64,000 nucleotides of DNA from Verticillium longisporum. Lineage: Eukaryota; Ascomycota; Sordariomycetes; Glomerellales; Plectosphaerellaceae. The notes under the pieces are model-generated. The model saw only the letters and a list, made by a program, of their open reading frames with translations, ran no database searches and was not told the origin of the DNA. The stretch is taken from assembly GCA_019188255.1 (NCBI GenBank), contig JAETXT010000002.1, forward strand, positions 2,790,001-2,854,000, in the 5' to 3' direction. Positions 35,359-46,914 of the stretch are shown here, in pieces. Position numbers and translations under genes: made by a program. Positions within the stretch are counted from its first letter, which is position 1. Each line of letters begins with the position of its first letter.

Positions 35359-36327
35359 CAAGCAGAAGCTGGCGTGGGCAGGCATTCTTTTTTCACGACT
35401 TCATCATGGGTTTCCTAGTTCCTTAGGTAGCCATTGTTTTCTTTGTCTAGTTGGTAGTCTTAAGTTGGGAAGAAGGTTGGATTATCGTAGCATATTGTTA
35501 GTACGTGCGCCTCACGAATATTAACGATTTCCCACATGCACGCCTAAATGCCACGTCGTTTCCGCTGACCTGTGAACATCCTGCCCCGGGGTGCAAGCTG
35601 ACGAGGTTGCCTGAAATCCTGCGGGTTGCCAAAGCGGCAGAAGACAGAATGAATTCACCTGTTATGTTGAATCGTCTGTTATGTTGGACATCGATCATTT
35701 TTCATTTGATCATGCATGAGCGCACGGCCACCTGCTTGACGCCATCCTCCAAGCCACAGCTTTTCTAACAAGGGTCTCAATCAGCGCTGGCCGCTCTTAC
35801 GAGCCATATCACTGCCATGTTAGTCAGGCGTGGAGTAACCCTGAGTGCTCGTCGTTCCTCGCAGTTCGGCCGCAGGTTTAGCGATAGTCTACCCCACAGT
35901 CGACGGACCTCGAGGACACCTGCCAAATACAGGCAGCAGTATCTGGATCATACAGTCCTGCCATCCTCTCAGCGGAATACGACCGAGCACCACATCGAGA
36001 CACCACGTGGTGGCTTCCCACACTGCGACCCTGCGGTCTTGGCAACGGCACGAGTGCCGGCCTCGGAGAGGGGAACGGGCTCCACTCGGCTGCCAAGCTC
36101 CGTGTCTGATTGCTGGAATAACTCACCACGAGCCCCGGCTAAAAGGGAAAACCCGCTTCCTCCCACGGATTCGGGTCTGTGATCAATGCGGACGAAGCGG
36201 CCCTGAGGCTGATATAAATCGGCAACCGACACCAATTTCTCTATCAGCGCGGGAGTGTGACTTCGGAGAATTTACCTACACTCCGTCACCAATCACTTCG
36301 CGCCATCTCGTCGGACCATTCGAAACC
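35359..36327. other. Intergenic region upstream of the GH43 gene
   Basis: A long open frame continues upstream of 36328 in the same phase, but its translation has no domain and the family start fits the ATG at 36328. I see nothing else here. Confidence 0.5.
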
Positions 36328-38113
36328 ATGACGTCCTCGGAGGGCGCCGCCACGTTCACGAACCCGATCATCCCGGGCTTCAACCCGGACCCGACGGTCT
36401 GCGTCGTGCCCGCAACAGACACGGCGCCGGCGACGTACTTTCTCTCGACCTCGACGTTCGAGTTTTTCCCCGGCGCCGCCATCTACGCGTCGACGGACCT
36501 CATCAACTGGAAGCTCATCGGCCATGCCCTCAACCGCCGCAGCCAGATGGACATGCGCACCGTCGAGCCCGGCGCCGGTTCCTGGGCCAGCACGCTGCGG
36601 TACCGGCCGCAGGAGAGGCGGTGGTACCTCACCAACGGCGTCTTTCACCGCTATCGCCCGGCTGTGGACGAGCGCATCTTCCCCCGCGGCTTCTATGTCT
36701 GGACCGACAATATTTGGGACGATAGCGCGTGGTCCGACCCTATTTATTTCGACAACCCTGGTTTCGATCAAGATGTGGGTGTTTCTCATTTCCCCAAAAG
36801 ATCTAGAAAACTGCAGACTAACGCAACCCTCAGCTCTTCTGGGACGACGACGGCAAGGTGTACCTCTCGACCACGGTTCGCATGGCACAGCGCACGCCCG
36901 GCTTGAAGCTCAAAGACTTTGCCATTCACGTCTCGGAAATTGATTTGCCGTCTGGCCGCACACTCACTCCACCACAACTCATCCGCGCTTCGCAGTTTGG
37001 TGTGGCCGAAGGATCGCATATCATGAAGAAGGGCAAGTACTACTATCTCTTCGTAGCAGAGGGCGGCACGGAAGCAGGTCACCAAGAGTGGGTGCTGCGT
37101 AGCGAACAGGGGCCTTATGGGCCCTGGGAGGGCCAGGGTAAGGCTCTGTGGTACAACGGCCCAGACGAGGAGGTGCAGAGGACGGGACACGCCGATATAT
37201 TTGAGGATGACAGGGGCAACTGGTGGGGTGTTTTGCTAGGTGTGCGACCTGTAAAGAGCGGTGAGAAGTGGCTTGAACCACAGCTTGGCAGGGAGACGTT
37301 CATGGTTCGGGTCGATTGGGAGGATGATTGGCCTGTCTTCAACCTCGGCCGCAACGTATCTCTGCAGACCGTCGGCAGAGATTCCATTGAGAAGAAGGCG
37401 GTTGCTGATGAGAGCGGGATCAAGTGGAAGGCTGATCTGTCGAGGCCTGATCTGGAACTAGGATGGTACCACAAGAGTAAGTGCCTGTCCAGAAAACGGG
37501 CCTTTGGACCAACTGACTCTTTACAGACACACCCATCAAGCGGTGCCACTCGTTGACAGAGCGTCCTGGATATCTTCGACTCCACGGGAACTGCTACGAG
37601 CTCACGAGTCCCGAATCGCCAGCGCTCTTGTTGAGGAAGCAAACATCTTTCAACGAGACGTTCCGCGTCAAGATCTCCTTCCAGCCAAGCAGGCTGGGAT
37701 ATGAATCGGGCGTCACACTATGGTGGAATCAATACTCACACGCATCTATCGGCATTGCGGCGGTTGCGAATCCTAATGGCGGTGGCCTGGTCCAAACAAT
37801 CGTGGCTCGGGAGCCGACAGGCAAGAACGGTGATCTCAAAACAACATATCCCCTGCTGGACACTGGCAAGAAGCTTGACACCTCGAAGCCGATACATCTG
37901 TCAATCGAGGCAAGGCCCAAAGACTACACATTATCGTTTTCGTCGGGAGACGATAGAACCAGTGTGTCATGCACGTCAGAGGCTCTGACAATTGCACCTC
38001 CCGTAGGATGTGCGTTTTCAGGAGTCATGTTTGGTATTTACGCGTTCGGGAAGAGCGAGCCAGCTCTGGACCCGGCCGACTTTACGGACATCGAGATAGT
38101 TGAAACTGCGTAG
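36328..38113 (+). CDS. Glycoside hydrolase family 43 enzyme (xylosidase/arabinosidase type), apparently cytosolic
   Basis: Three exons (36328-36774, 36834-37476, 37527-38113) total 559 codons, so 558 residues. I start at MTSSEGAATF; no signal peptide follows. The five-blade propeller part shows GH43 landmarks: NPIIPGFNPDPT with general base Asp21, a second aspartate in QDLFWDDDG (completed across intron 1) and the catalytic acid Glu in AEGSHIMKK, followed by YYYLFVAEGG. The C-terminal 200 residues form a beta-sandwich of the kind found behind GH43 propellers (GYESGVTLWWNQYSHASIG). Likely activity is exo-release of xylose or arabinose from short oligosaccharides inside the cell. Both introns have good signals and keep frame. 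It converges with the HET gene. Confidence 0.9.
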
Positions 38114-38263
38114 GGCCAGGTAGTACTTTGAAGGAAACGCTGGATAGGCTAACATGATCGCTCATACTGGATATGGCTGAAACTGCCTCGTCATTCTGGG
38201 GCATGCGTTGACGGCTGTTTGAACGCAGCAAGGAACTGGTGGTGATGAACGAAACCTCGAAGT

Positions 38264-39493
38264 CTAGGCCGAGGTCGACTCGCCTTGTTCATGCTTCAGA
38301 ACATCCTGTAGGGTGATTGTTGGATCCTTCAAGACTTGTCTCTCAACCAAGTCGTAGAATTGAAGATATGTCTCTTCCCAAGATTTTGAGTAATCCGGCA
38401 CAAAACCCGCCACTTGAGCCGGTGTAACGAGGCTCATAACACCGTAAATGCGGTCGCGATGGTCCGTAACCTGCCTGTTGCGGATCGAGTGCGCAACATC
38501 CAGCAGCGAAGGGAGCTCGAGGCGGCCGTTGCGCCTCGACTCGGCCGCGAGACTCTGCTCCAGCAACTCGCGCAGAGGTCGGAAATCGATTTCCTTCAGA
38601 TCCGACTTTTGCCAGGTGGGCGATAGTTCTGCCAGCTTGATGCGCGTCAGGAATCTGCGCGTAGCCAAACCGCCCGTCCACTCGAACATCAGGTGTCCGA
38701 CGTTCAACGCGACGCGCTGAGCGAGAGCGGCCTCTTGCACGACCCAGAGACGCTGGAAGTAGTGCCGGTCAATGATATCCCTGATTGCGGCGATGACGTC
38801 TTGGATTTCCATGCGGTTCCAGGGCGCATTGTCGTCGAACTTGTCACTGCCGGCGAGAAACGCGAGAATATCCAAGCCGGTTTGCGAGTGCGCCGTCGGC
38901 CTGCCGAGCCAGACGACGACTGAGCTGGCCATGGCATAGATTTCAGCCATGAGCGGAATCTGGCTCGACTTCTCCTCTAGATTCTCTTGATCGATACACA
39001 AGGCATCAATCCAGAGGACTCTGTCCTTCTTCTCGTGCCGCAGAGAGTACAGCGCATCGGTGAGGTTTCCGCCCAGCTTCAGGATACAATTCTCCTGGAG
39101 GAAGATGATGTTTGCATTCAAATTGGCGCCCCAGACGTAGGAGAGCGCTTCGTATTCGGCGTCGTCTGTCAGAACCAAATTGGAGAGAGTGCCATACAGG
39201 GGCTCATTCCCGACCCCAGCATGGAGCTTGAGGACGCGGATGCAGCGTCCCTCCGGGATGGGCTGGTACTCGTACTTGCGTGCATCGCGGGCCTACGCAA
39301 GTCAGATGATTGGTCTGGATCGGAAGATGAAGACACTGGTACTGGCATCTAGAAGGGAAGACTGCGGCGGCGCCACCTTGTCCTCTGTTCGTCGAATCCA
39401 AACCCCAGCCGAGAATCGCTTGCCAAACAGGCGAAACGGCAAAGAGACGGAGCGCGAGGAGAGCTTCCAGTCGTAGGTTACTCTATCAGCCAT
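38264..39493 (-). CDS. HET-domain (heterokaryon incompatibility) protein
   Basis: Exon 2 (39292-38264) contains the whole HET domain: KYEYQPIPEGRCIRVLKL, YEALSYVWGA, LWIDALCIDQENLEEKSSQI and FQRLWVVQEAALA, then RDRIYGVMSLV. Exon 1 starts at the ATG at 39493 (MADRVTYDWKLSSRS). The 5' splice site is uncertain: GTGGCG at 39376 gives an 84-nt intron and about 381 residues, and GTCTTC gives a 42-nt one; both keep frame and share a CTGAC branch point. The protein ends soon after the domain, so it is short for the family. HET proteins trigger cell death when unlike fungal individuals fuse. Orientation is convergent with GH43. Confidence 0.85.
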
Positions 39494-40150
39494 AGCGGGC
39501 TTTTTCTCTCCTTTTGGTGGACATGTTGACAGCAAAAACGGCAGTGGTCCTGCTTTATATCTGTCGGTTGGGGCTGAGGTTGGGGCTGAGGTTGGGGCTG
39601 GCTCCTCCCCGACGCTCTGCATAGCAAGTTGGCGCGACTGACGTGGCAGCGAGACGATACGCTGGCGTAGAAAAAAGGCCACAACGAGGCAACGAGTGCG
39701 GAGGCTGGCGAATGAAATTTTGAGAGGCAAATGAAATTCTCTCTGGCCGTTCTGCAGCCTTGTCAAACCCAGGTCACTTTGCTATCACTGATGGCCCCAA
39801 GGACCACGAGGCTTGGGGGAGCTTATGTTGGTTTGCTGAATTGGCTCCGCTTTCCAGGAACAGTGGCCATAGCTTCATTGGGGGGTGTCACGTGTTGTCT
39901 CAGTGGGTCATCATGTCCAGACTCACCGCGGGTGACGTAAGACTCCTCCCTCTGAAACGATCCAGGGGGCTGTGCTGCGTGCTTGCTCTCGGTCAGTAAT
40001 AAGCACGGCGAGCGTCATTACGCTGGCCTAAACATATCCATCATAAGGTACCTAAGCCACAAGCAGACCCTGTCTGGTATCCAGCTTTCTTATCATTAGA
40101 CTCACTGGCAACCCCCTCTTTCACCTCTTGAGGTCCATCACCCACCCGCC
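39494..40150. other. Divergent promoter region of HET and LysM genes
   Basis: No gene. Contains a 12-bp tandem repeat at 39566-39601 just upstream of the HET start. Confidence 0.6.
39566..39601. repeat. Three tandem copies of a 12-bp unit
   Basis: GGTTGGGGCTGA is repeated three times (last copy ending GG), 73 bp before the HET-gene ATG, on the 5' leader or promoter of that gene. Copy number could vary between strains. Confidence 0.85.
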
Positions 40151-40669
40151 ATGTCCCGCTTCTCCCAGTATGACACCGACGAAGAGCGCCTCCCCGAGGG
40201 CGTGACCCGCACAGGCTACGATGCCGACACGCAGACCTACTCCTACCGCGACAGCGAAGGCAACGACTGGGAGGGCGCCCCGGGAAACAGATACGGCCGT
40301 CTCACGCAAGGGTCACACGGCGCCGAGAGCGAGCCCTTCGTGCCCGGGACGCCACGGCGGTGGCAGCACGAGAAGGAGTCGTGGCGGCAGTCGTGGGCGC
40401 CGCTGCTCAACTTCTTCGTCCTCATCGGGCTGTTCCTCTGTAGTGTCGTCTGGCTGCTGTATCGGAACAAGGCGCCCGTCGAGAAGCTCGACTGCGGCAT
40501 CGGGCAGGCGGAATACCGGATTGCCAAGGGGGACACGTGTTGGGCGATTGCGGAGGACAAGGGCACGAGCGTCGAGGGGCTGCCGGGTATCAATGTCGGT
40601 TTGGACTGCGACAAGTTGCGTATCGGCAGGACGATTTGCGTGCCGTTGAAGGGGCAGCACGTGGGCTGA
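40151..40669 (+). CDS. Single-pass membrane protein with a LysM domain
   Basis: Single exon, 172 residues. An acidic-polar N-terminal part (about 1-82) is followed by one transmembrane helix (about 84-105: LLNFFVLIGLFLCSVVWLLY) and a C-terminal LysM domain (about 113-168). The LysM shows CGIGQAEYRIAKGDTCWAIA, LPGINVGLDCDKLRIG and the closing ICVPL, with cysteines typical of fungal LysM modules. There is no signal peptide; the helix would place the LysM outside the cytosol or in the ER lumen, with the N-terminus inside. LysM modules bind chitin or GlcNAc oligomers. A conserved fungal gene, but not a secreted LysM effector by layout. Confidence 0.85.
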   Translation: MSRFSQYDTDEERLPEGVTRTGYDADTQTYSYRDSEGNDWEGAPGNRYGRLTQGSHGAESEPFVPGTPRRWQHEKESWRQSWAPLLNFFVLIGLFLCSVVWLLYRNKAPVEKLDCGIGQAEYRIAKGDTCWAIAEDKGTSVEGLPGINVGLDCDKLRIGRTICVPLKGQHVG

Positions 40670-41269
40670 TTTGCCGCTCGTGGTTGACGGGGCGATTGTC
40701 GAGCTATCTCGGCTCCACTGTGCAGGACAGTCAGTACCTGGGTTACAGAAACGAGGCTCAAATTGAAGGAGAGAATGTCGTCAACTGGCGACGTTGAGCG
40801 CTCGAGAGGCACACAAAGTTGTGCCTTGTCGCCTTGGGCTGCTAGTCCCGGTGACACGGTCGAGGCCCATCGTGAGCGTGGCGGCGGTCCACTTCACATG
40901 CGATGCGCTTCCCGTCCTGGTTGCAGCACGGCGGGTTGTGGGCCACGATGGCTGGACATGGCTGGGCATTGTGGGGGGCTGTATCTGTTCGAGGTGTTTT
41001 GTCTGGGAGCGGGCGTTGTTGGTGCTTTGGTGCTAGCCTGATCCTGATTGACGTGATGGCCGCGGATCCTCCCCGTCCGAGAGGAGCAGGGGGATCGCCA
41101 GGCAGCTTCCCACGCTTTCAATCCGAGCGAAGGCAGCATACACGATCGTCAAAGAAGAACGACAAAGTTGAATGTCCCAGCTGTCAATGGGCGATATGAC
41201 TGCTTTTCTACAGCAACTCAGATGACTGGATCAATTGAAACCAATGGCTTGCGGACTGCTGTTGGTGTG

Positions 41270-41304
41270 CTACCTACCTAGGTAGGCACCCAAGGTAAGG
41301 TAGG
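41270..41304. repeat. TACCTACCTAGGTAGG motif cluster
   Basis: Palindromic TACCTAGGTA core with flanking GGTAGG and AAGGTAAGGTAGG. Related to the intergenic motifs at 2164-2188 and 6449-6530. Confidence 0.6.
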
Positions 41305-42301
41305 CTGTGGCCTGAGCCCTCAGGCTCTCGGATCAGCTGGAATGGGCCAAGCAGGGAAGCGGGGCTGGGGGCAGCGGCGCCTGTATTAGCGCCTGTTTCC
41401 CCAGAGCCACCCTCGCCACAGCTGTCTGGGGAAGTGGGTTCCAGTGGGTTCCGGGCGGGGCCCCCACTGAAAGCAACGCCTGGGGAAGATCCACGGCCAG
41501 TGAGCCCCTGGGCATTACTGTGCTACTGGACTTCATCGGCATCGACTGTGCTTTGGATAGAATAGGGGGTCATGACTCGACTGTATGTCCCCAAAACAAC
41601 GATCGAAATGGGTCAAGAATGAGAGAATTGAAGCCATCATCCGGAGCATGTCCTCATCATCGTCTGTCGCTCAGGAGACGATAGGGAAGCATCATGCTAC
41701 TGTAAAGACGGAAGTGGCGGCCAGAAACTCGCTGGGAGGAGAATACGACACCAGCTGCATAACACACCTCAACCAACAAACGCGCGGTCTCAATGCTACA
41801 CCCTCGACTGCGACGCAACGGGCCTGGTCGCGCAGTGATCACCCCCTCCTCGAGCGTTGCTTTCGAGCAGGGCATTGGTGGCTTGCCCGCGTGACGACCT
41901 CTGGGATGATGCGATGTTGATAGTACCTCGCTCACCGGTGCCTCGCCGTGGTGTTTCAAAGTCACTGTGCCTTCTACCCCGCACGCTTTGCCCTTCGGTC
42001 TGGACGAATGAGTCGAGACACAGACACATGCACTTCCCCCGAGCTGAAGCATTGCCCCTGATCGAAGGGCCTTTAAAGGTGTCCCCTCGACCTCTCGTTT
42101 CTTGAAATAGAGGCTCTTCTCTTCTTCGTACCACCATCCATCATCAACCACCATCGCCTCTTTATCAAAGAACAACATTAACGTCAACCGGTCTCTCAGA
42201 GCTGCGTTCTACGACAGCTTCCACGTTTACCGCAGTCGACTTACATTCTCGTAACGTCGCTTTCCTTACCCAATCACCCACAAACAACCGCCTCAAACTA
42301 G

Positions 42302-42359
42302 GTAAGGCCTCATCGCCTCCCCACGGCATCCTCATCCCACCCCTCTGACCACCACGCAG
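42302..42359 (+). other. Predicted 5' UTR intron
   Basis: GTAAGG donor after ACTAG, a CTGAC branch point near 42345 and a CACGCAG acceptor, ending 5 bp before the ATG at 42365. It fits fungal intron rules and a highly expressed housekeeping gene. Confidence 0.6.
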
Positions 42360-42364
42360 TCACC

Positions 42365-42688
42365 ATGCCTCCCCGTATTCCCGTCGCCAAGGGCTCCGAG
42401 ACCCTCTGCTACGGCGCCGCTACCGTCGCCGCCCTGGCTCCCCTCTACTTCATGATTCCCGGCGCCGAGCAGCGTCTGGCTTCCCAGACCGCCAAGTGGG
42501 CGCCCCGCTGGGAGCGCAACATCAGCTACTTCACCCCCTCGGCCGAGCGCGGCATCAAGCGTGTTGAGCCGCCCGTCGCCCGCACCGTCCAGGCCATGGA
42601 GAGGCGCCTGCCGCTCGAGAAGATGGCCAAGGGTATGGAGAGGCGGATCAACAACGGCATTGACCGCTTCAACAATGTCAGGAAGTAA
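42365..42688 (+). CDS. Small conserved fungal protein with one hydrophobic segment
   Basis: Single coding exon, 107 residues: MPPRIPVAKGSETL, a hydrophobic stretch at about 14-32 (CYGAATVAALAPLYFMIPG), then a basic amphipathic tail with VEPPVARTVQAMERRLPLEKM. Codon use is strongly C/G-ending and the leader carries an intron, both signs of good expression. I do not recognise a named family; a small mitochondrial or ER membrane protein is my guess. The stop codon overlaps a GTAAGC string, so a 3' exon is possible, but the sequence after it does not look coding. Confidence 0.75.
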   Translation: MPPRIPVAKGSETLCYGAATVAALAPLYFMIPGAEQRLASQTAKWAPRWERNISYFTPSAERGIKRVEPPVARTVQAMERRLPLEKMAKGMERRINNGIDRFNNVRK

Positions 42689-44371
42689 GCTCTTGTTGAA
42701 CGCAAGGAGGGCCTGGCGTAGACATGATGTGTACGATGAAAGCGGCTTGGTGAGAGGAGGAAGGTTAGATACTAGAGCGTGCCCTAGATGGTGACTCGTA
42801 CAATACCTTGGGGGTTGGAATACAATCTTGTTAAATTCACGATGGCTTCTACTGATGAGTGTGATGATTGGCATGCAAGCGGCCTGCGATGACCGTAGTC
42901 ATTTCCATCAGAATTTCCCATTCCAGCTGATATTCTTGATGCCATGTTTACCCGGATGTATGATGATGATTGTGATGACGATTTGTACAAGAAATTGTTG
43001 ATGCGTCAAATGGCAAAGCCAGTATACTAACGAGGGACCCCGTAGCTTCGGACAGTCGTCATGCAGTCATTGTTAGCCTTGATACTGGAGAGTCGAGGCA
43101 CTACGTATCTCTTCATCAAAGTCGGACTGTCCACGACGATCAAAGACGCAGAATTTAAAGGAGACGACCGCTCCGTTGTTATGCATGTTGGACCCCAAAG
43201 TAGCAGTCGCTCCTCCTCTGCGCTTCCCTCTGTAATGCCTGAGACGTCGATGTGCGGATGAATGGCGAACTTTGGTCAAATCGAGTCACTCTTGAGGTTC
43301 CTTGAAAGTAATTAGACGCCATTTCATCTTGAAGTACTGATGACAATGTTTGGCCGATTGATCGGTATCGTGCTTGATTCATCGTCGCCGAGCAGTGATC
43401 AACCGTACGATCCCACCAGTGTAAGTAGGCCTTGCTGCACAGTCAGTGCGACGAAGATGACACTGCTCCCGACTCCGATTCATCGGAAGGCATCATGAAG
43501 CGATACCAATAGCATCGTGCGGCATGAGACTGTGCTTGTCATCTACCAGATTCGGATTTGTATGCATTTTGTCTTCACATTTACCTTGCCGTTCAAGAGT
43601 GTCAATTGACCTTACAGCCCAACATGTGCGTCCGCCTGATTGTAGTGCTCTGGCACCACTCGCAGCACACCACAAAACAGTTGACGTACGCCGCAACCGC
43701 TGTACAGCAAACAAGGCGAGCAAAGGACAGAGAAGGGGAGGGGGAGAGGGGAAGACAGCGCGGGTCATCGTTCGCCACTCGGCAGCGGCGGCCACCACAA
43801 CTTGCAGCACACCTGAAGGATGCGAGCCAGTCATGTGCAATCGCTGCCCTAAAGGTAGACGCGCCAAGGGCATTCCTGAACTCTACTGATGGTTGGGGTA
43901 GGTCGCTTCCGGGGTTACAGAGCTTCAGGGGTCGTCGCACAGGAAATGAGCTCCCACGCCTGAGCCGCCGATGTGTTCAACCACAACGACGAATACACCC
44001 ATCGGACTATGTCGCCAGGAAGGTGTTCTACACGTGAGCAAGCCTACGCGTCCGAGCAAAAGCCATCGTTAAGTGTCCAACTGAAGCAATGCTCTATTCA
44101 GGGGCAAGAGCGGGGTATCTCCCCGCTCACCGAACCCTACCGAGCACTCACCGAAGCACGCCTACCTCCAATGATGATAGCTTCGAACTTAAAGAGCACT
44201 GACTTGGTCGTACTGTAGAACTGAGACAACACTCTCCATCCCTGCGTCTGACTAAGCTGGTGACGACGCCCACTCACGAAATGGCTTCGTGGCCGATAGA
44301 ATGAAGAGATCAATGGCATTGTCGCGTGCACCCGAGGTCCCTGCCTATCGTTGCTTCAGCCGTCATCTCCA
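42689..44371. other. Gene-free region
   Basis: Open frames around 43490-44040 overlap on both strands and in several phases, with no domain. I see no RNA gene or repeat. The last 100 bases are the promoter of the P450 gene. Confidence 0.5.
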
Positions 44372-46105
44372 ATGATAGCAGCCATCGAGCGGTTTTCACC
44401 CCTGGTGGAACCGCTGCAGCCTTGGCACGTCATCGCCGCCGTGATATTCATCTCCATAGCGATCCTCGTATCCGCCACCCTGTTGAGCGTCTTCTTCGGC
44501 CTTCAATACCCCTCGAACGTGCCGCGCATCAGAGAAAAGCCCGGCGCCGGCCACTTCAGCCTGAGAACCCGACTAGCTTACTACATTGACTGCGAAGCCC
44601 TCTTCCGCGAGGCCTACGAAAAGGTGAGCCTCCCCGTGGAGCCATGAGTACCCCCGTTGTTGAGCGCGAGCGCTGAAAGCTGCGCAGTATGGCAAGTTTG
44701 GAAGGACTGTTCTAGTTCCCGGGCTCGGCCTCCGCACCGAGGTCATCTTGCCACCGAGTGCTCTGCGCTGGATGTTGTCTCTCCCGGACAATAGCATCAG
44801 CTCAAGCCATGCGTTCGTCGAGTTGGACCAGCTCACGTACACGCTGGGTGAAGACCGGCTGTTGGTTGATAGCTGGAACGCCCTGATTGTGAAGCGCGAC
44901 ATGAACGCCGTGCTGGAGAAGGTTGCGGCTGTGCTGAATGACGAGCTTCGCGTCGCGTTCGATGAACAGTTTGGCACGGACACGGAAAACTGGCGCGAGG
45001 TGGATCTGAACAAGGCCATGCCTCTCATCATTTCGCAGGCTGCTGGCCGATACACCATGGGCCTACCTCTATGTGTGTTCACCTTTCCGTCTCGTGTACC
45101 ACGGCTGATAGAGTGTCACCAGGCAGAGACGAGGAGTATCGGCAGAGCACGATTGACGTGTCCAACTTTTTCTTAACAATGGCCGCCGTCATGGGCATGG
45201 TGCCCGTCTTCCTCAAACCGATCCTCGGGCCTATTGTCGCCCTGCCGATGAATGCAGCCCTCCGCAAGTTCCACAACCTCGTGCGGCCGGAGTTTAAAAA
45301 GCGCATTGACATGATTCAGGCTGCTGAGAAAGGAGAGCCCGTTGACGAGCCCGAGGACCTGTTGCAAATGGCCACCCGCTACGGCCTGACGAACCGCAGC
45401 CACGAGTTTAGTTTTCTCGAAATCAGCAAGCGCATGACCATCACCAACATGGGCACCACGCACCAGACCAACATGACCATGATCAATATGGTGCTCGAAA
45501 TCATCGACTCGGACGCCGAGTTCAACACCATTGCCGTGCTGCGCGACGAGATGCGCAACGTCCTCGGCGACAGGACGGACATCAAATGGACTAAGGCCAA
45601 GATCGCCCAGATGGTCAAGGCCGATAGCGTCGGGCGCGAGACGCTGCGCAAGACGTCTTTTGGCAACCGCGCCATGCTACGCATGGTCGTCGCCGACTCG
45701 CTCGAGACGCCAGACGGCGTCGTGCTGCCGAAGGGGAGCATGCTGTCGGTGCTGACGCCACCGCAGCACTTTGATGAGGCGACGCATGAGGACGCGGGCA
45801 AGTTTGACCCGTTCCGCTTCTCGCGCGCGCGCGAGGGCGAGGCGACAAAGAGCGGAGCTCTTGGGTTCACGTCGACGGGAGCGCACTTTTTGCCGTTCGG
45901 GCACGGCAGGCATGCGTGTCCCGGCCGGTTCCTCGTCGATTACGAGATGAAGATGATCATGACGTATATTCTGCAGAACTATGACATTGAATTCCCGGAG
46001 GAATACCGGGGGCGGCGGCCGCAACAGAAGTGGCAGGCCGAGGCTCGCTTGACTCCATCTGACGGAGCCCGTATTCGGGTGAAGAGGCGGAGAGTGGCTG
46101 CATAG
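44372..46105 (+). CDS. Cytochrome P450 monooxygenase (three exons)
   Basis: Exons 44372-44623, 44688-45072 and 45123-46105 total 540 codons (539 residues). I start at the ATG at 44372; the longer open frame begins with TTG. An N-terminal anchor (VIAAVIFISIAILVSATLLSVFF) precedes VPRIREKPGAGH. The haem loop is intact, FGHGRHACPGRF with axial Cys near 478, and a PERF-like FDPFRFSR precedes it. The I-helix region reads TNMGTTHQTN rather than the usual AGxxTT; a similar xIHTTS form is known in gibberellin-type and related fungal P450s. The likely K-helix Glu-x-x-Arg is ETLR. It looks functional, and substrate is unknown. It stands alone, with no terpene or polyketide synthase nearby. Confidence 0.85.
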
Positions 46106-46305
46106 GGATGGATTATAACCAAGACCCAGATTTCCTACGCAGCACTGGAAGCGGAGGGAAGTAAATATGCCTGGGCCAAGGCAGGGAGATCTGGTTGTCC
46201 CGATCAGAGAAATCACGACGCATGAGATTAAGACCGCATCTGGGTTTATGTGGAGAGCCGTGGAAGAGTAGTGGGTATTCAGAGATGAGAAAAGAGCAGG
46301 TGTGC

Positions 46306-46914
46306 CTAGAACGACTTGATAGGTGACTGGTCTGGGTTCTTGGAAGAATCGAAACGATGCAGTTCCTTCTTCTCGTGTCCAAGGATGACTATTAAGGTGG
46401 TTAGCTGGATCTCTTAGAACAAGACACGGGCGCCCTTACTTCTGTCAAACAGGTAGTAAGATGTCACAAGAAGGATAGGCATGGCAATCAGTCCAGCCGT
46501 CCATCTCCTCGTGAGGCTGTTGTATTCTTTCCTGTATTCCTTGCTATTCGGATCAAGAGGGGGCCGGGTTTTCGGGGCGGGCTTCTGGCCTCGTGGTGGT
46601 TCGGCGCGCTTGGGATTCATGGCTGTGGGGGAGTTCTGTCCTGGGCTTCTGACTGAAGGTGCTGTATGTGCAGTCTTCTCAGGCTGGACTGTCGCGTTCG
46701 ATGGCGTGGTTGGAGACCTCAATGTAGCTGACTTCGGTGCTGGCGTGGGGACCGTCGTTGGTGTTGATGTTGGCGCAGTCTTTTTTAACCCAGAGAGGTT
46801 CGCATAGGGAGAGGTATTGCTTGCTGGCTTGGATCTCGTCGCATAGCATCGAAATGCGACTGAGTTGCTTGTCGAGCACGCTCGTAGCGGTCTTTGTAAT
46901 CGGGTTGGCAGCAT
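46306..46914 (-). CDS. Small mitochondrial inner-membrane-type protein
   Basis: Two exons, 46914-46440 and 46388-46306, give 185 residues. The start MLPTRLQRPLRACSTSNS with RCYATRSK looks like a mitochondrial presequence. A long Pro/Thr/Lys-rich linker follows, then a conserved end: KEYNSLTRRWTAGLIAMPIL and a single membrane helix (VTSYYLFDR). The short second exon (ILGHEKKELHRFDSS to SPIKSF) is reached through a 51-nt intron with GTAAGG, GCTAAC and AATAG; without it the frame ends in an unconvincing tail. A single-pass protein of the inner membrane with a long matrix or intermembrane arm is the likely picture. I do not know its role. Confidence 0.75.

Larger units (their letters stand above)
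40670..42364. other. Gene-free region and 5' leader of the 42.4-kb gene
   Basis: No supported gene in 1.7 kb. Contains ACCTAGGTAGG motifs at 41270-41304 and a likely 5' UTR intron at 42302-42359. The last 250 bases are pyrimidine-rich, as in leaders of well-expressed fungal genes. Confidence 0.5.

Noticed and set aside
35845..36327. Upstream extension of the GH43 frame
   Set aside because: Open by chance; the family start and codon bias begin at 36328, and the extension has no signal peptide or domain.
42689..42800. Possible 3' exon after the small 42.4-kb gene
   Set aside because: A GTAAGC donor overlaps the stop, but no branch point/acceptor leads to coding-like sequence.
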